Source: Spirometra erinaceieuropaei
Taxonomy: Eukaryota; Platyhelminthes; Cestoda; Diphyllobothriidea; Diphyllobothriidae
Assembly: GCA_902702965.1 (NCBI GenBank)
Contig: CACRXP010000038.1
Coordinates: forward strand, 1,799,781 to 1,863,780
Direction of reading: 5' to 3'
DNA: 64,000 nt
Positions 45,194 to 57,396 of the stretch are shown piece after piece. The translations under genes and the position numbers were made by a program. The notes under the pieces are model-generated. The model had not been told where the DNA came from. It was given only the letters and a program-made list of their open reading frames with translations, and made no database searches. Numbering within the stretch: the stretch's first letter is position 1; each line of letters starts with the position of its first letter.

Positions 45194-46476
45194 CCAGTCA
45201 GTCAGTCAGTCAGTGTATTTGAGGGAAATAGGCTTACGCCTTTGAACTCCCTATTTGTACATAAAAAATCGATAAATTAGCAGAATGTGAAGAAATTACA
45301 GCAGTAAGTGTATGCAGGCATTAATTCACATATGACAATGGTCTCATAGCTAAAAAGTTACATAGTCCGCTTGGTGCTGTAGCATATGTCTGTCAAGTCT
45401 ACATTTAAATGTCGCCACAGATTGAGACATGACAACCGTCTCGGGCAGATTATTCCACGGTTCCACGACACGGTTGGAACAGAAATATTTTCTCCCATGC
45501 AATCTACACTGTGGCACACGTAGCTTTAAGGGATGTCCCCGGAGGTTAGTTGATGTGGCGAGTTGGAAAAAGTCATCGCGCCGAAGGGCGCAGTCCAAGC
45601 CACGCACGATACGGAAAGTTTGTATCAAGTCTCCGTGCAACTACCTATAACTCAGAGGATAGAGATTAAAGTTAGTTTAGCGGATCTCGTATGGCAGTGC
45701 ACTTTGACCTCTTACTAATTTTGTGGCTCGCCTCTGCACACTTTCGAGCAGATTGCAATCCTGATGTGTCCATGGTCTCCAGGCCTGAATTGCATATTCG
45801 AGGTGCAGCCTTACAAACGTGCCGAAGACATTGAAGAAGCAGTCTTCATCGAAAACTACGAATGCCCGCTTGATGGCATATAACATTGAAGTTGCGGCAT
45901 TGGCCGCCCTACAACATTGCGTAAAAGGCTTAAGGCTGTCTGCAACCCAGACTCCAAGATCTTTCTGCGTTTCTGCTTCTTGAAGTGGTATTCCGTTCAG
46001 ATGGTATTGTCGCGTACTAGGGGTCTGATTTCCGAGGCGCAGTATGGTAGATTTGTTCAAATTGAAGGACAAGAGCCATTTGCGGGACCACTCGTCCAAT
46101 CGACAAAGATTTTCTTGGAAGTTGGTCTCATTGGTAGCATTCTGGATAACTTTCCAGATTTTTATGTCCTCCGCAAACATGGCATTATCACAGTCCAACC
46201 CATTTACACAATCATTGATGAACAAGAGAAAGAGGGTTGGTCCGAGCACCGAGCCTTGTGGGACTCCACTCTCTATGAATGTGCGCCTTGATTGCTGTCT
46301 TTCTACGCAGACAATTTGGGAACGGCCGACGAGGAAGTTCTCGATCCATTTGAGAAGTTTGCCGCCGATGCCCATTATTCTCAACTTGTGCAGGAGACCT
46401 TGGTGCCGGACACTGTCGAACGCCTTCCGGAAATCAATATAGGCCACATGCACAGGGTGTTTTGCATCTTAAAATG
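45194..46476 (-). pseudogene. 5'-truncated CR1/Jockey-like LINE reverse transcriptase with 3' end
   Basis: The minus-strand frame opens just after a stop near 46477 and reads H-V-A-Y-I-D-F-R-K-A-F-D-S-V (RT motif A). It continues through G-V-P-Q-G-S-V-L-G-P (motif B), M-F-A-E-D-I-K-I-W (motif C) and D-L-G-V-W-V, then R-R-A-T-K-L to the C-terminal P-W-N-N-L-P. The catalytic pair is Glu-Asp instead of Asp-Asp. Two in-frame stops (TAA at 45677-45679, TAG at 45641-45643) interrupt the same frame, without a frameshift. The 3' UTR ends in a CAGT/ACTG tetranucleotide tail (45194-45214). It is related to, but not the same copy as, the 12.3-kb element, which has an intact A-D-D. Clearly dead. Confidence 0.92.
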
Positions 46477-46894
46477 TTTAAAAGTCTTTCTTTTTGGTCA
46501 GCTCGTAAGTGATTAGGTCGGTAGGCAAAAAATTTATACTAGTATCGGGCTGTACCCCGACAGTCTCCTGGTGCAGTGAGATCTACTGGCTGTGGAGTTA
46601 ATGCAAGCGAGACAAGCGGGCTGAAGTCACAAGCAAGCCACAGAAGGTGGTCACCTGCTGTCCATCTACTGCTCTCTGTATGCCTCCACCCCCTCCTCCT
46701 CCTCCTGCCCCGCCCCCTCCTCCTACATCGTCAGCCCGACAGTCAACGGGAACCAAATGTAAAGCCCTATAGGAGATGTAGAAGATGCAGATCTTATCTG
46801 CATCAGTGCCTGAGTACTTCCTTTTACAATTGCGATACTCCGGACGGTTTACCCATTCTTCAATCATGGGTGTTCAGTATTTTTGACTGAGATT

Positions 46895-47230
46895 TTTTCA
46901 ACACTTGCAGAAACCACGCCCGTTAAAGATGTCGTCACATATTTCAGAAAACTTTCCCACTGACTTTCGATGGCCTTATTTTTCCTACTGTTTAAAAAAA
47001 ACAAACGCAAAAGATACTCTTTCTTGAACTCATTTAGCGGCGAATTACATCATCTTAAAGTTTTACACTTAAAAGGATGGTGTCTTTCTGTTTTTAAAGC
47101 CTTTCGATTCAAGACCAATTTTGAACCAGACGCGTAGTTACATTTGCGCTTGGGATTTCAAAGCTTTATGCTGAGTACTTTTCTCACAAGCTACATCATA
47201 AATTTCTCCGCATCATTTAGAAAACACTTT
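46895..47230 (+). mobile_element. Diverged fragment of the ~990-bp inverted-repeat element
   Basis: Order and spacing of blocks (GACTTTCGATGG, CTCTTTCTTGAACTCATTT, AGTTTTACACTTAAAAGG, CTTTCTGTTTTTAAAGCC, ACCAATTTTGAACCAGACG) follow the left arm and interior of the copy at 49737. Divergence is high and no terminus or TA flank was found. Confidence 0.5.
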
Positions 47231-47284
47231 GCAGGACTCACAAAAACTTGCAATGGGTGTGGGCTTCGTTGTCTAAGTCATAAC

Positions 47285-47470
47285 ACCCGAGCCCTCCCTC
47301 ACCTCCAGTCTTCTTAACTCTGTCTTGACACCGAGACCACGTGGGGGAGGGGGAGAGAGAGTGCAGTAGATGCTGTGCAAGTCTACTTCCACTATACATT
47401 AATTCACGCGCAAGTCACCGGGACTACTCCATCTAGCTGTGAAGCACAGGGTACGATGGTTGAATACGTC
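47285..47470 (-). repeat. Dispersed GC-rich repeat (family A), partial
   Basis: It contains CTCCAGTCTTCTTAACTC, GAGAGTGCAGTAGATGCTG and TTAATTCACGCGCAAGTCACC in the order of the other minus-strand copies. Confidence 0.7.
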
Positions 47471-48389
47471 GTATGTAGCATGATTGGGCATGGGAGTGCG
47501 GATCCTCTGTATTACAGGTAGCGTTGCCTCAACATCCAGGGAGGGGGATTAATGTTAAAGTTAAGCTTAAAGATGAGAAACTTTTATAGGAACCACCCCT
47601 CTCGGAATTTAATGAGTGGCCACCTGTGGAAATGGCGATCCATATTGCCCTGTCCAACCAGCAGCATTAATATACACGGAGTTACGGTGTTGCATGAATT
47701 GACATTCCACGGCCTAAAAAATCTTCTGATTGTAAACGCTATACAGGAAGGAGAAGAGGGGAGCTCAACAGGCAAACTGGATTGTGTAAGTCGAAGGACT
47801 GGAGATTACCAGGGCCAGTTAAGGTTGACCAAGTGGCCAAGCTGTTTGCATAGTTAAAGTTTCTCTTTCTCCGCATGAAGACTGCTTCCAAGTAACGCAT
47901 TCTCCGCGTTGTTCGTGCCCGAACAAATACTCGAAGGCTGTTCTAGGGCCGACAGTGTGATCGCTGTCAAAGAGGTATTTCGTGATAGAAGAACGAGGGA
48001 CTTATTCCTTTTGATTTAAAAGTCATTTAATTAGGTGCCTTTGCGTCCGTCCAGTGCACTGGCATGCGTAAGAGCACGTGAATTCATAAACACCATTTCA
48101 CGTGGCTTTCAATAACAAGACATCCTAAGTTCTTTGGGTTGGCATAGCCATAGTAGGAATTCAAAATATGAATTTGGTTTTCGACTTTGGAAACATGGAG
48201 TTGTCGACGATCACACTTAGGGAATTTCAAGGTGTTTGGCTTTATTTCTTGATTAGTCTTCTAACGGATCGTGCGGGGCATTTATTGAAAAGACTGAGGA
48301 AGCGGGGCGCTCACTGATTGCGCCACGAAGCTCCCTCGTGTCGTTGTGCTTTGGGACTCTCTCTCGAGTTCAGCCAGCAGCCGCACAGC

Positions 48390-48745
48390 GACGAGTAATT
48401 TAGGCATTACCGACAAAGACTAGGGAGACTGGAATGGCCATTTGTGGCTTATTGGCGGCTGCTGGCTGGACTGGAGAGAGAGACCCAAGGTACAGCGGGA
48501 CGAGTGAGTTCCGTAAGAACTATCGGTGAGCGCCCCCCTCTACCATTATATATTCCCGATCGCAATCGACAGGGCAACGAGCCCCTGGCTCAGTGGTTAG
48601 GGGCACTGGACTTCCAAGCAACAGGCCGTGGGATCGAGCCCCAGGTGTTCCACATTTCGGAGTTGGGTGTGACTGGCTGACGACGGCTAATAAGCCAGAA
48701 GTGGCCATTCCGGCCTCCTTTGTCTTTGTCGGTAATGCTCCACTG
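48390..48745. mobile_element. SINE family 1: minus body fragment (48390-48480) and full + copy (48535-48745)
   Basis: The + copy has the tRNA-like head (CCCTGGCTCAGTGGTTAGG, anticodon-loop-like CTTCCAA, GGGATCGAGCCCCAGGTG). Its complete body ends GGCTAATAAGCCAGAAGTGG, then GTCTTTGTCGGTAATG. The minus fragment carries the body only. Together they form an inverted pair, as at 41.4-41.7 kb, pointing to a composite dimer or an insertion preference. Confidence 0.8.
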
Positions 48746-49736
48746 AGGGAGCTAACATTTTAAACAGATTTACGCTTTTTTAATAACCGAATCTTATGAG
48801 GACGGCATCATTTGCGTTCACTGCCGCTATAAGACAGCGGATTAGAGAGTGAGACCGAAAATTTAGACGAATAAATCTTCTGTTCCGATGTCCAAACCTC
48901 ATTCTCCCCAAACTAAATAACTACCGGCCTATCAGAAGGATTATGTTCTGGTCTTCATGATCAACTGCGGCTGCGCGGAAACCACGTGAGAGCAAAGTAC
49001 ACAGACTCGAACTCTCAGGTTGCCAGGTTCCCCACGGATGGGGGGAGCATGTCTTCGTTTTCGATTGTACAGAGATTCTGGGTGGTGGTACTGCACCAAC
49101 CGACGGGCTCACCCGGAAGGCTTGGTTTGGGGGCGCAGAATTTATCAATCGGTATTTTGACCTTCAGTGGCCAGCCAAGTCCTGCATCACCACCGGGAAT
49201 CAATGATTTAGTCAGAAAGAGAAGCAACTACTAAAGGCATCACAAACCCGTCATAAGCACTGCTTATGAACACGCAGGGACGGTGGTCCGAATGACACCC
49301 ACGTAAAGTAAACGTGCTACCTTGCAGTATATGGCGACCACCGCCAGGACAAGTGCAGCTACCCGGTGTAGTTGTCCTATCAGTCCATGAAGTTAGGCTA
49401 TCATCACGTGCACTAAAAAGATCCTGCAGTTGATGCATTCTGATCACTAACAGCTAGGAGGAACCGACTAGAAAAATCCGTCCAGCCTGGAAATGACAAA
49501 CATGCAGTCTTCGGCGGTGGACAGTAAACCCAACTATCTGAAACGTTACCCAGTGGCTTCTCTGATACTTGGCCTTGAATCCTCAGTTCTGTCTACCTGA
49601 GTAATATTCGGATACTTAAGTACGTAAGTGGCAGTTCGATGGTTGCAAGCTATTACGTGTACCGTGAGCCTCTCGGGTGGCTTGGACCTGCATTTAAGTT
49701 TGGCGCTTTGTGGAAGACTCAAACGCGTCAAATTTA

Positions 49737-50729
49737 CAGTAGGTGGGCTAACTTATGAAATGTCAATCAAAATTCCGAAATACGTTTTCGTTTCGAAAAT
49801 ATTAACCAAGTAGGGTTGTAAAACTAGCCGGCCTGCAACATAATTCTATAATATTTTAGTTACCTCAGGATGCTGGCTTTCGAATGTACTTCCTACCGGC
49901 TGCATACAAAAACCACACTGTGCAAAAATGACTACTTGATTGTCATGCATTTTTCTCATTGATTTTCGATGCCCCCAAAAGTTCAATTACATTTTATGGA
50001 AAACATGCATAAAAATATTCATTCTTTGGCTCATTCGGTATAAAATTAAATCTTCCACTTTTATACTCGAAAGAAGGGTATGATTCGGTTTTCAAAAACT
50101 TTTCCAATTCCCGAATAATTTTGAACCCTCTCTACCGTCACACTTGGATTCAGGGTTTCCAAACTACGGGCCGTATATTTTCCGATTACGGAAAACCACA
50201 CATTTCTCTACGGTAATAAAGGGGGATCATATAGGGTTCATAAAATTTAGCAGTGGATTTGATCCATATTGTTAACTTTACAAGCCACATAGGTAAATGC
50301 AGAGACATGACGATTTATGAACGGCCATTTCACGGTATTTAAAAGTCCTACAATTAGAAACTTTTTACAAACCGAATTATGTCCTTCCTTCGAGTATAAA
50401 ATTGGAATGAATCGTAATTTTCTGTTGAATGAGCAAAAGAATGAATATTTTTATGTATGTTTTGTCATGAAATGTAATTGAATCTTTAAGGGCATCGAAA
50501 ACCAATGAAAAAAATGCATTCTACTTAAGTAGCCACTTTTTACGGAGTATGGTTTTTGGATGCAGCCGAAAATAAGTTTATTTCTAAAGCCGGCGTCCTG
50601 CCGTAACTGAAATATTATAGAATTATGTTACAGGCTGACTGATTTTACAACCCTACTTAATTAATCGGTTCGAAACGGAAACGCACTTCGGAATTTCGGT
50701 TGACATTTCGTGAGTTAGCCCACCTACCG
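49737..50729. mobile_element. ~990-bp inverted-repeat (MITE-like) element, full copy 1, TA target site
   Basis: The left end, CAGTAGGTGGGCTAACT, and the right end, AGTTAGCCCACCTACCG, are inverted repeats. TA dinucleotides flank both (49735-49736 and 50730-50731), as for Tc1/mariner-type insertions. The arms extend imperfectly for about 390 bp each. For example, left TTTTATACTCGAAAGAAGGG pairs with right CCTTCCTTCGAGTATAAAA. About 210 bp of core lies between. There is no open transposase frame, so it is non-autonomous. Its length (993 bp) nearly equals that of copy 2 (986 bp). Confidence 0.88.
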
Positions 50730-50749
50730 TACTATAGCAAGAAATGCAC

Positions 50750-51130
50750 GAATCTGATGTGGGGACGGATTACCTCAGTGCCGGCTTCACTCTTTCATCA
50801 CTCTCTTTCTCTCTCTCATTCACCGGTCGACTGTTCGAGCCCCTCTGCCCACTGGCGCTGTGATTGGGTGTAGTAACTATGAGGGCTATGCAGTCCGTTT
50901 GTGTGCGTCACAGGCTACCCGATCCCTTCTTCACTGCACCAGGCTAAACCAAAGTGCATGCTTCCCGCGTAAATGTAATGTGCATGTACTGACATGCGAC
51001 TTTTTGCTCCGAGGACGGTAAAGTGGATCGCATGTTTGCTTTAGGAGGGAGGCACAGTGTTACGTGCGTGACGCGTATGTGGGTGTTGTGGGTAGTTCTC
51101 ATACATCTCCATTTACAGGTAACCGGTTGA
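50750..51130 (+). repeat. Dispersed repeat related to family B
   Basis: GTGCCGGCTTCACTCTTTC, CACCGGTCGACTGTTCGAG and GTGATTGGGTGTAGTAACT have counterparts near 17640-17690, 21900-21990 and 24830-24890. It lies directly beside the inverted-repeat element at 49.7 kb. Confidence 0.45.
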
Positions 51131-51139
51131 TCTTTGAAG

Positions 51140-53321
51140 TGGCCAAGGATATACGTTGTGTTGGTTACCTTTCTATACCCATTGACGCTAGAGTCGGCAT
51201 TTACTGCCTGTGCGTCGAGAACGCCAAAAGCATGTAACTCCCTCCCCCCTAGATACCCAGACCAATGGTGCTGAACAGCTCACAGAAGTTAACGACGCCC
51301 TCTACTGCATTAAAATAACCTTGATATCAATCTACGCAGGCTACATGCTGCTTCACGATAGCTGAATGCTGACTTCTCCAACTAGACTGCTTCTCCAGTA
51401 ATCGCAGGGCTTTAGACAAATGCGGGTTTTCGTTCCCGGTATTTGACACGCATGAGTGGCTCGCCGGATACAGTGCCACAAATGTGGCATCTGCTCTTGA
51501 TGGAGGAATCTGGGACATAAACATGTGCGCTCCAGGGCTATTATTGCATAGTTTCCGACACAGGTCTTAGGTATGCGAAGAAATTCAGGAATCCGGATTT
51601 TGGACAGCTGGAGCATGACAGATCTTGGAAACTATGAGCTCTCTCTCCTTCTCTCTGGTTCTTCAGTACTAAGTACACACTGGATTCCGGAATCTTATCG
51701 TATCTGCTGTCTGCCCCCCCCCCTTCCGAGCAGGAACTCAGTCGCCAGTAAGCCCCAGTTAGTTCCTTGATGGGCTCATTTGACTCCGTTTCGTTGCAGT
51801 TTGCAGCGACTTCCTATCGTGTACTTTTCGCAACATCTCCTGAGACCTAGTCTGAACCTTCCATCTGGACATTCGGATAGAAAGAATTGCTCAGGTTGGG
51901 TTGCAAGACTGATTAGCATGAAGTACAGACTCAAGTCCATCTTGATTTGGTGGCATGTAGGCTCTTGGCTGCGAATAATACCAACCGCCTGAGTACATTA
52001 TACCGGGAAAAGATGTCCCCAGCTAAACTATGATTTCGTTGAGAAAGGGGGTTCACCGATGAATTTACGGGACATGCTTGTCCCGTCGCGCATTGGGGCT
52101 GTCGCGGGCATTCGCATAGAACCGAGTAAGGTTGGCTGACGACGACTAATACTGACCCAGTACAAACTTCTGTGACGAAAGCGAGGACTGTTCATTTTAA
52201 CAAACGTGGCTGCACAGCACCTGCGTTCTTTAAATATTCCGCTTCCTGTGTGTTCCCTGCGCTTTATCTGCTAATGCCACTAAAGATAGTTTCCGCAGGG
52301 AATCCGCCAAATAAGTTTTTATGCCAGCTATCGAGTTTCCTAGTCTATTGTTTCATGAAAATTGTCTTCTATTTATTTGAGACGATCGTTCAGACCCTTT
52401 TGTAGCCAAGCTGAGCATGTTATATCCTGTATTTCTGATATTTTAGTGAGTGTGCAGTCTAAGCGCATTAATTTCTTCAAATAACTTAGGAGTTTTTCCT
52501 TTCTATACTTTTGCATGCTGAGATCTTGCCATCCGACTGATTCCTCTCGTATTCTTATGTTCGTGATGATTAAAAATGAAAGGTCAATTGCCTTTTCAAT
52601 CGAAACATGGGAATTTTCGCAGTTTGTGAGATTTTTGTTTTGTTATTCTTGAGACCTCTTTCTGCGACATAAATTCGACTAACGTCAGAGCAAATTGTCG
52701 ATACTAACGAAATAAGCTAATTCTAAGTCGACCTACTTTTTAATATCGACGGATTTGTCTGTTGTAATCAAAGTCGCGGCTGGGTCCTTGTTGTTTTCCT
52801 TGAGAAGGACAATGTTTATTCCAGCTTTCAAGGTCAGAAAACCCATTTCTCTCTTCATGTGATAATGCTAAAAACAGAGTACAGTCGCTTAAAGCTTTCA
52901 GCTCCCCTGAGGTCTGTTAACGACATGATGGACTCCAGGCTTGCATGGGGTCTACGTAGTACGCATCACAGTAGTTATATTTCATTCTTTGAGAAAGTAC
53001 GTCCTCTTCCGATATGATAATGATTCTGGGGGATAGGTCTTTGGTCCTTATAGGTCTGACGAGACATGTTCATTAATGTCTGCTCTAAAATGTTCTTTTG
53101 TATTTCGAGTTCCGCGGTCAGGGGCTATTATTTCGTTTAGAGATTCAAGTAAGGGTAAGGGCATGCAATTTCGTCAAAACTGCACGTAACGCGGAGTTTC
53201 CAAAGTCCCCGTGAGTATCATCTATGCACGTTTGGAGCAGTTCATGGTCATAACGCGGAGCAATGTGATGGCCTAGGTCAGACCTTATTACAGACACTAC
53301 TCGGGTAGCTTTTGATGAAAC
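51140..53321. other. No recognisable gene
   Basis: Short open frames only. No exon with splice support and no mobile-element motif was recognised. Confidence 0.4.
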
Positions 53322-53685
53322 TGTAGCAGTTCGCGTCTCCTCGCTCTCCGCCTTTGTCACGCTGCCCTCCTGTCCGCCTCACACTCCTTGTCGATGCGCT
53401 GATGGGATGCGCGAGTGCTCGAAGCCAATCAACGCTGCCCCCACTCTGATTGGCTGGCGAGATTGAGACAACGAAGGGCGCACACACGCGCCAACACAAC
53501 ACCTCGAGGGCGGACACAGACAAAAACTTGTCTGGAGAGCACGCTTGCGGCGACTGCCCACACAGCCTTTGTGTACACGCTTTCCAAGCAGTAAAGTTTG
53601 TCCAACTCAAACCGTCTTACCTGACTTTTGATTGGGAATCTTTATCTTGTCGACCACACAACTTTCGACAATTGGTGACCCCGAC
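53322..53685 (+). mobile_element. 5' LTR plus primer-binding site of a Ty3/gypsy-like element (copy 2)
   Basis: The LTR-like part (53322 to about 53670) begins TGTAGCAGTTCGCG, ends near ACTTTCGACA, and is shared with 40342-40712. Three bases on, TGGTGACCCCGAC (53673-53685) is complementary to the 3' end of eukaryotic tRNA-Trp with its CCA tail. Use of tRNA-Trp as primer is typical of the CsRn1/Kabuki lineage of Ty3/gypsy elements, first described in a flatworm (family knowledge). Sequence after 53686 has no recognisable gag or pol, so the element is truncated or heavily decayed inside. No 3' LTR was found in the window. Confidence 0.78.
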
Positions 53686-54394
53686 AAAACCTGCCTGCTT
53701 CGGCTTCTGTGTGAACAGAATAATTATTCTCGCGTTAGACACACATGGTTTTAACACTGTCTGCTACCTAGCCGGAAGCAAATGTTTTGCTCTCGAAATT
53801 GGTACGTATGCACTGAACGTTGGACATCCAAGCAAGCTTTATTCGGCAAATATTCGAACGCTGTACCCGGGGTCGTCGTCGGAAGTTCGGCTGATATGCA
53901 AAACAACTAAATTTATAAGTACCCAAAATTAACACTTATTTATTACTTTTGTCAATGAGCGGCCGATGTATGCAATCCTCCCACTCGATTGGATGTCGTT
54001 TCTTACATTTTTTCCTAAGCTCCTTGCACGTGCTATCCAAGTAGATACGCGAATGTGTGCATGAGTCATCCGTGTGTGTAGCCTCGAAAACTCCCTACCT
54101 TCCTTAAACGGGCAAACGCCGAAAATGCGAGTTCCGTCCCAATAAGCATTGTGCCCAGCATCCAGGGTAGGCATGACTACTTAAGACAGGTGGTCTTGCC
54201 TCTATATCACCGCTTGACGTTCACGTGTGCGTTTATAGACGGATTTTTCTGTCTGACCACCGTATATGCTATCGAAAGCGCCGCATGGAATTTTCGGGAT
54301 GACTTCCTGCCTATACACATAGCCTGCACTGGCCTTCTAATGTACAGGCATGGAGCTCAATGTAGTTGGAGGTTTGGGTATGTCCTGTATTTGG

Positions 54395-54860
54395 CATTTC
54401 TTTAGTGCCTATCCAAACGGGCCACGCGGTAGATGTCCTGGACCAACACCGGGACCATATCGGATTCTGGCAGGCATTATCGGATTGCGCGCCATAACAA
54501 ATGCCAGTATTTGGTGTGCGATGACAGACCCATTTGCCGACTGACGTCGCGCACTTAGGGACTCCTGCCGCCCCCATTTTTGTTGCTAGTTAAAATCCTG
54601 GTCATTTGCTGTGTAGACCAGGGGATGTGGGGTGGAACGCCAAGGTGCGGGCTCGACCGTGCCATCCACCTGCGTCCTCCCCCGCCTCCGGTCTCGTTGA
54701 CTCTGCCTCGGCACAGGGTCATGGTGGGAGAGGAGGAAGGAGTGCAGTAGATTCTGTGCAATTCTAATGCCACTATAAACTAAATCGCGCACAAGTCACC
54801 ATCCCTGCTCCACCTTACTGCGGAGCACACAGTGGACATCGTCGGAGACGACGGTCAAAA
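54395..54860 (-). repeat. Dispersed GC-rich repeat (family A), long copy
   Basis: It has the full block order on the minus strand, from GTGGACATCGTC (near 54833) through CACAGAATC, the GGAGGCGGGGGAGG block and GCACCTTGGCGTTCC to GGCATTTGTTATGGCGCGC (near 54490) and CCGTTTGGATAGG (near 54410). Confidence 0.78.
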
Positions 54861-55069
54861 TACGTATTCGACTTTCAATGAATTCAGACACATTTGTGTA
54901 TCAGCCAGCAGCGAGGGCTCAGTAGCAAGTTTAAGAATTTGACTTATTTGCGCATGCTTCTCTACGTATGACGATGACGAAGACAACAACCTGGGGGTCC
55001 ACTATCAGAGATTTTTGGAGTACATTTTGTAGTCTTCTGAAAGAGGATTTCTGGTTTAATTTAAATGTA

Positions 55070-56055
55070 CAGTAAGTGACCGATCTCATGAGATGTTCGC
55101 TGAAATTCTGAAATGCGTTCTCGATTAGGAAGGATTACATAAGCGCGATTGGAAAACTGAATTTCTTACAGCATAATTCTATTTCGGACTCGGCAGGACG
55201 TCAGCTCTTGAATGCACCGCTTATAAATCTCCCGTAGAAACCGTATTCGATTAGAAATGACTACTTATGTAGCCTGAATTTTTCAAATTGATTTTCCATG
55301 GTCTTGCAAATCTAGATGTATTTTATGGAAACCACGAACAAAATATGCTTTCTTTCAGTCGTTCGATAGATAATCACGTCTTCTTTATATTTTATGCTCA
55401 AAAAGGGGTTTGATTGGGTTTTGAAAAAGTTTCTAATTATTAGATTTTTCAAGACCGCGCAATGTACATGCATACAGCATCGTACATACATGTTTACTAC
55501 TGCTCCTCATGAAATGTACAACATGGTCCGCATCCATTGCAAAATTTTACGGATTCTACATAGTATCTTTTTAAAGGCATGAAAGAATATGTGATTTTAT
55601 TTACGGAGAACACAAACATTTTGTAGACTGAAGTCACTAAACGCTAATGCAATGGCTGATCAGGCTCCAAATTATTCGGGAATTAGAAAATTTTTTAAAA
55701 CCTAGTTACACTCCTTCTTCGAGTATAAAATATAAAGGCGACGTGGTTCTCTACCAGACAACCGAAAGAAAGCATATTTTTGTTCGGGGTTTTTATAAAA
55801 TGTATTTGAATTTTCAAAACCATCGAAAATCATTGTAAAAATGCACGCTACTTAGTTAGTCATGTTTTATAGAGTACGGTTTCTACGAAAGATTGAAATG
55901 TAATGCATTAAAAAGCTGCCATCCTGTCAAGTCCGAAATATATTACGACTATGTCCCATGATAATGACTGTTTCAACCCCACCTAAGTAAACCTTCCTAA
56001 TCCAAAACACATTTCAGAATTTCAGCCAACATTTCATGAGATCGGTCACTCACTG
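55070..56055. mobile_element. ~990-bp inverted-repeat (MITE-like) element, full copy 2, TA target site
   Basis: The ends are CAGTAAGTGACCGATCTC and GAGATCGGTCACTCACTG, flanked by TA at 55068-55069 and 56056-56057. Arms of more than 300 bp are imperfectly complementary and match those of copy 1. Length is 986 bp. Frames at 55394-55838 fall in the arms and core and encode no transposase motifs. Confidence 0.88.
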
Positions 56056-56444
56056 TACGCTAGCATCCAATGGCTACCCAGCTGAAGTTTTCAGATTCTC
56101 GCTACGGCGATATGGCATTCTTTCGATCGATGTGTGATCTGCTGGCGAACGAGGTGGCTAGTTGTCTGCATTTTTTCTGGCCTATTCCCAGTCACTGAAA
56201 CCATCCTGTCGCGGGGTCGCGGACTGAACTCCAGCGGCTGACCGGCGTTCGGCGGGTCCCCCCACCACTTGCAAGGCCGTCCTCAGGTGGGGTTTTGCAC
56301 CCATCTCGCGCCCAGCCGACCCCTGAATTTCCTCCCTACTTAGTACCCTAATCGTTGCCCACGATCAATCGGAGTTTCGGGGTAAATATCCTCGTCGTTG
56401 ATCAGTAACACTGTCTGACATGGCATTATGCCAATGTCAATGAG

Positions 56445-56935
56445 CGCGTATAGGTCTGGTTGTGCCCCAAAACGAACCACGAGGTAGATACGCTGTACCA
56501 ACACAGGAACTAGATCGGGTAGGCGTTATGGGGAATGCGCACTCATAACCAACGCCAACATTGTGGGTGTGTGGCAGCACGCTCCGTTAAGGGCCCATGC
56601 CCCTCTGGGGGGGGGGGGGGAGAGATGCGAGCTGCGGCCTTTTTCTTGTTGTGTAAAATCCTAGACAGTGTAAGTTGTAGACCAGGGTGTGGGATGGTAC
56701 GCCTAGGTGCGGGTTTTCGCCGTACCAGCCACCTACACCCTCCGGTCTTTTTGACTTTGTCTTGACACGGGGTCCATATTGGGGGGAGGGAGAGTGCGGT
56801 AGATGCAGCGCAGGTCTGCTGTCACTATAAAATTAAGCACGCGCAATCCACCGTCCCTGCTCTCACCCTACTGTACAGTACACGGTGGACTTCGTCGGTC
56901 ACGACGGTCGAACTGTCGGCTATGACGGATCATAC
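56445..56935 (-). repeat. Dispersed GC-rich repeat (family A), long copy
   Basis: On the minus strand it shares GTCCACCGTGTACTGTACAG, TCAAGACAAAGTCAAAAAG, GGCGTACCATCCCACACC and the far block CCAACATTGTGGGTGTG (as + strand) with the 54.4-kb copy. It carries a poly-G run at 56608-56621. Confidence 0.7.
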
Positions 56936-57059
56936 ACTATTTCATCAACGAATGGTACGCCGTCGCTGATGTACGTAGATGACCAGGACTATCTTCCTTC
57001 TAGATGCAGCAAACCTAACGTATAAATTGACATGAAATTTACGCCGCCATTTCGACCGC

Positions 57060-57396
57060 CGTGGATGGTAGTATCCGCCGTATGCCTCACAGCAAGGCAG
57101 ACACAGGAACGGTGAGTTGTGCGCAGACTTACGCAGCACCTACCGCACTCTCTCCTTCCTCACCCACTTAGGCTCGGTTTCAAGACCGCAGACGGGATCG
57201 GGCGGAGTGGCTAAGGTAGCTAAACGGATCGTCTCCTCGCGTGACATGGTCGGCGCACAATGGACCAGGTTTTAACACACAAACAAGAAACGGGCGGCTC
57301 GAATCTCAACAGTCTGGAAGCGTCATAAAGGCAATTGCAGCCTGACTCTCTCCGTCCTGAGGGGAGGACCGAGTAATCCCGTTAGTTGGCTCAAAA
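57060..57396 (+). repeat. Family A block followed by family B block
   Basis: CTTACGCAGCACCTACCGC (family A) is followed by GGGCGGCTCGAATCTC, GCAGCCTGACTCTC and GAGTAATCCCGTTAGTTGG (family B). It ends where the half copy of the inverted-repeat element begins. Confidence 0.65.
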
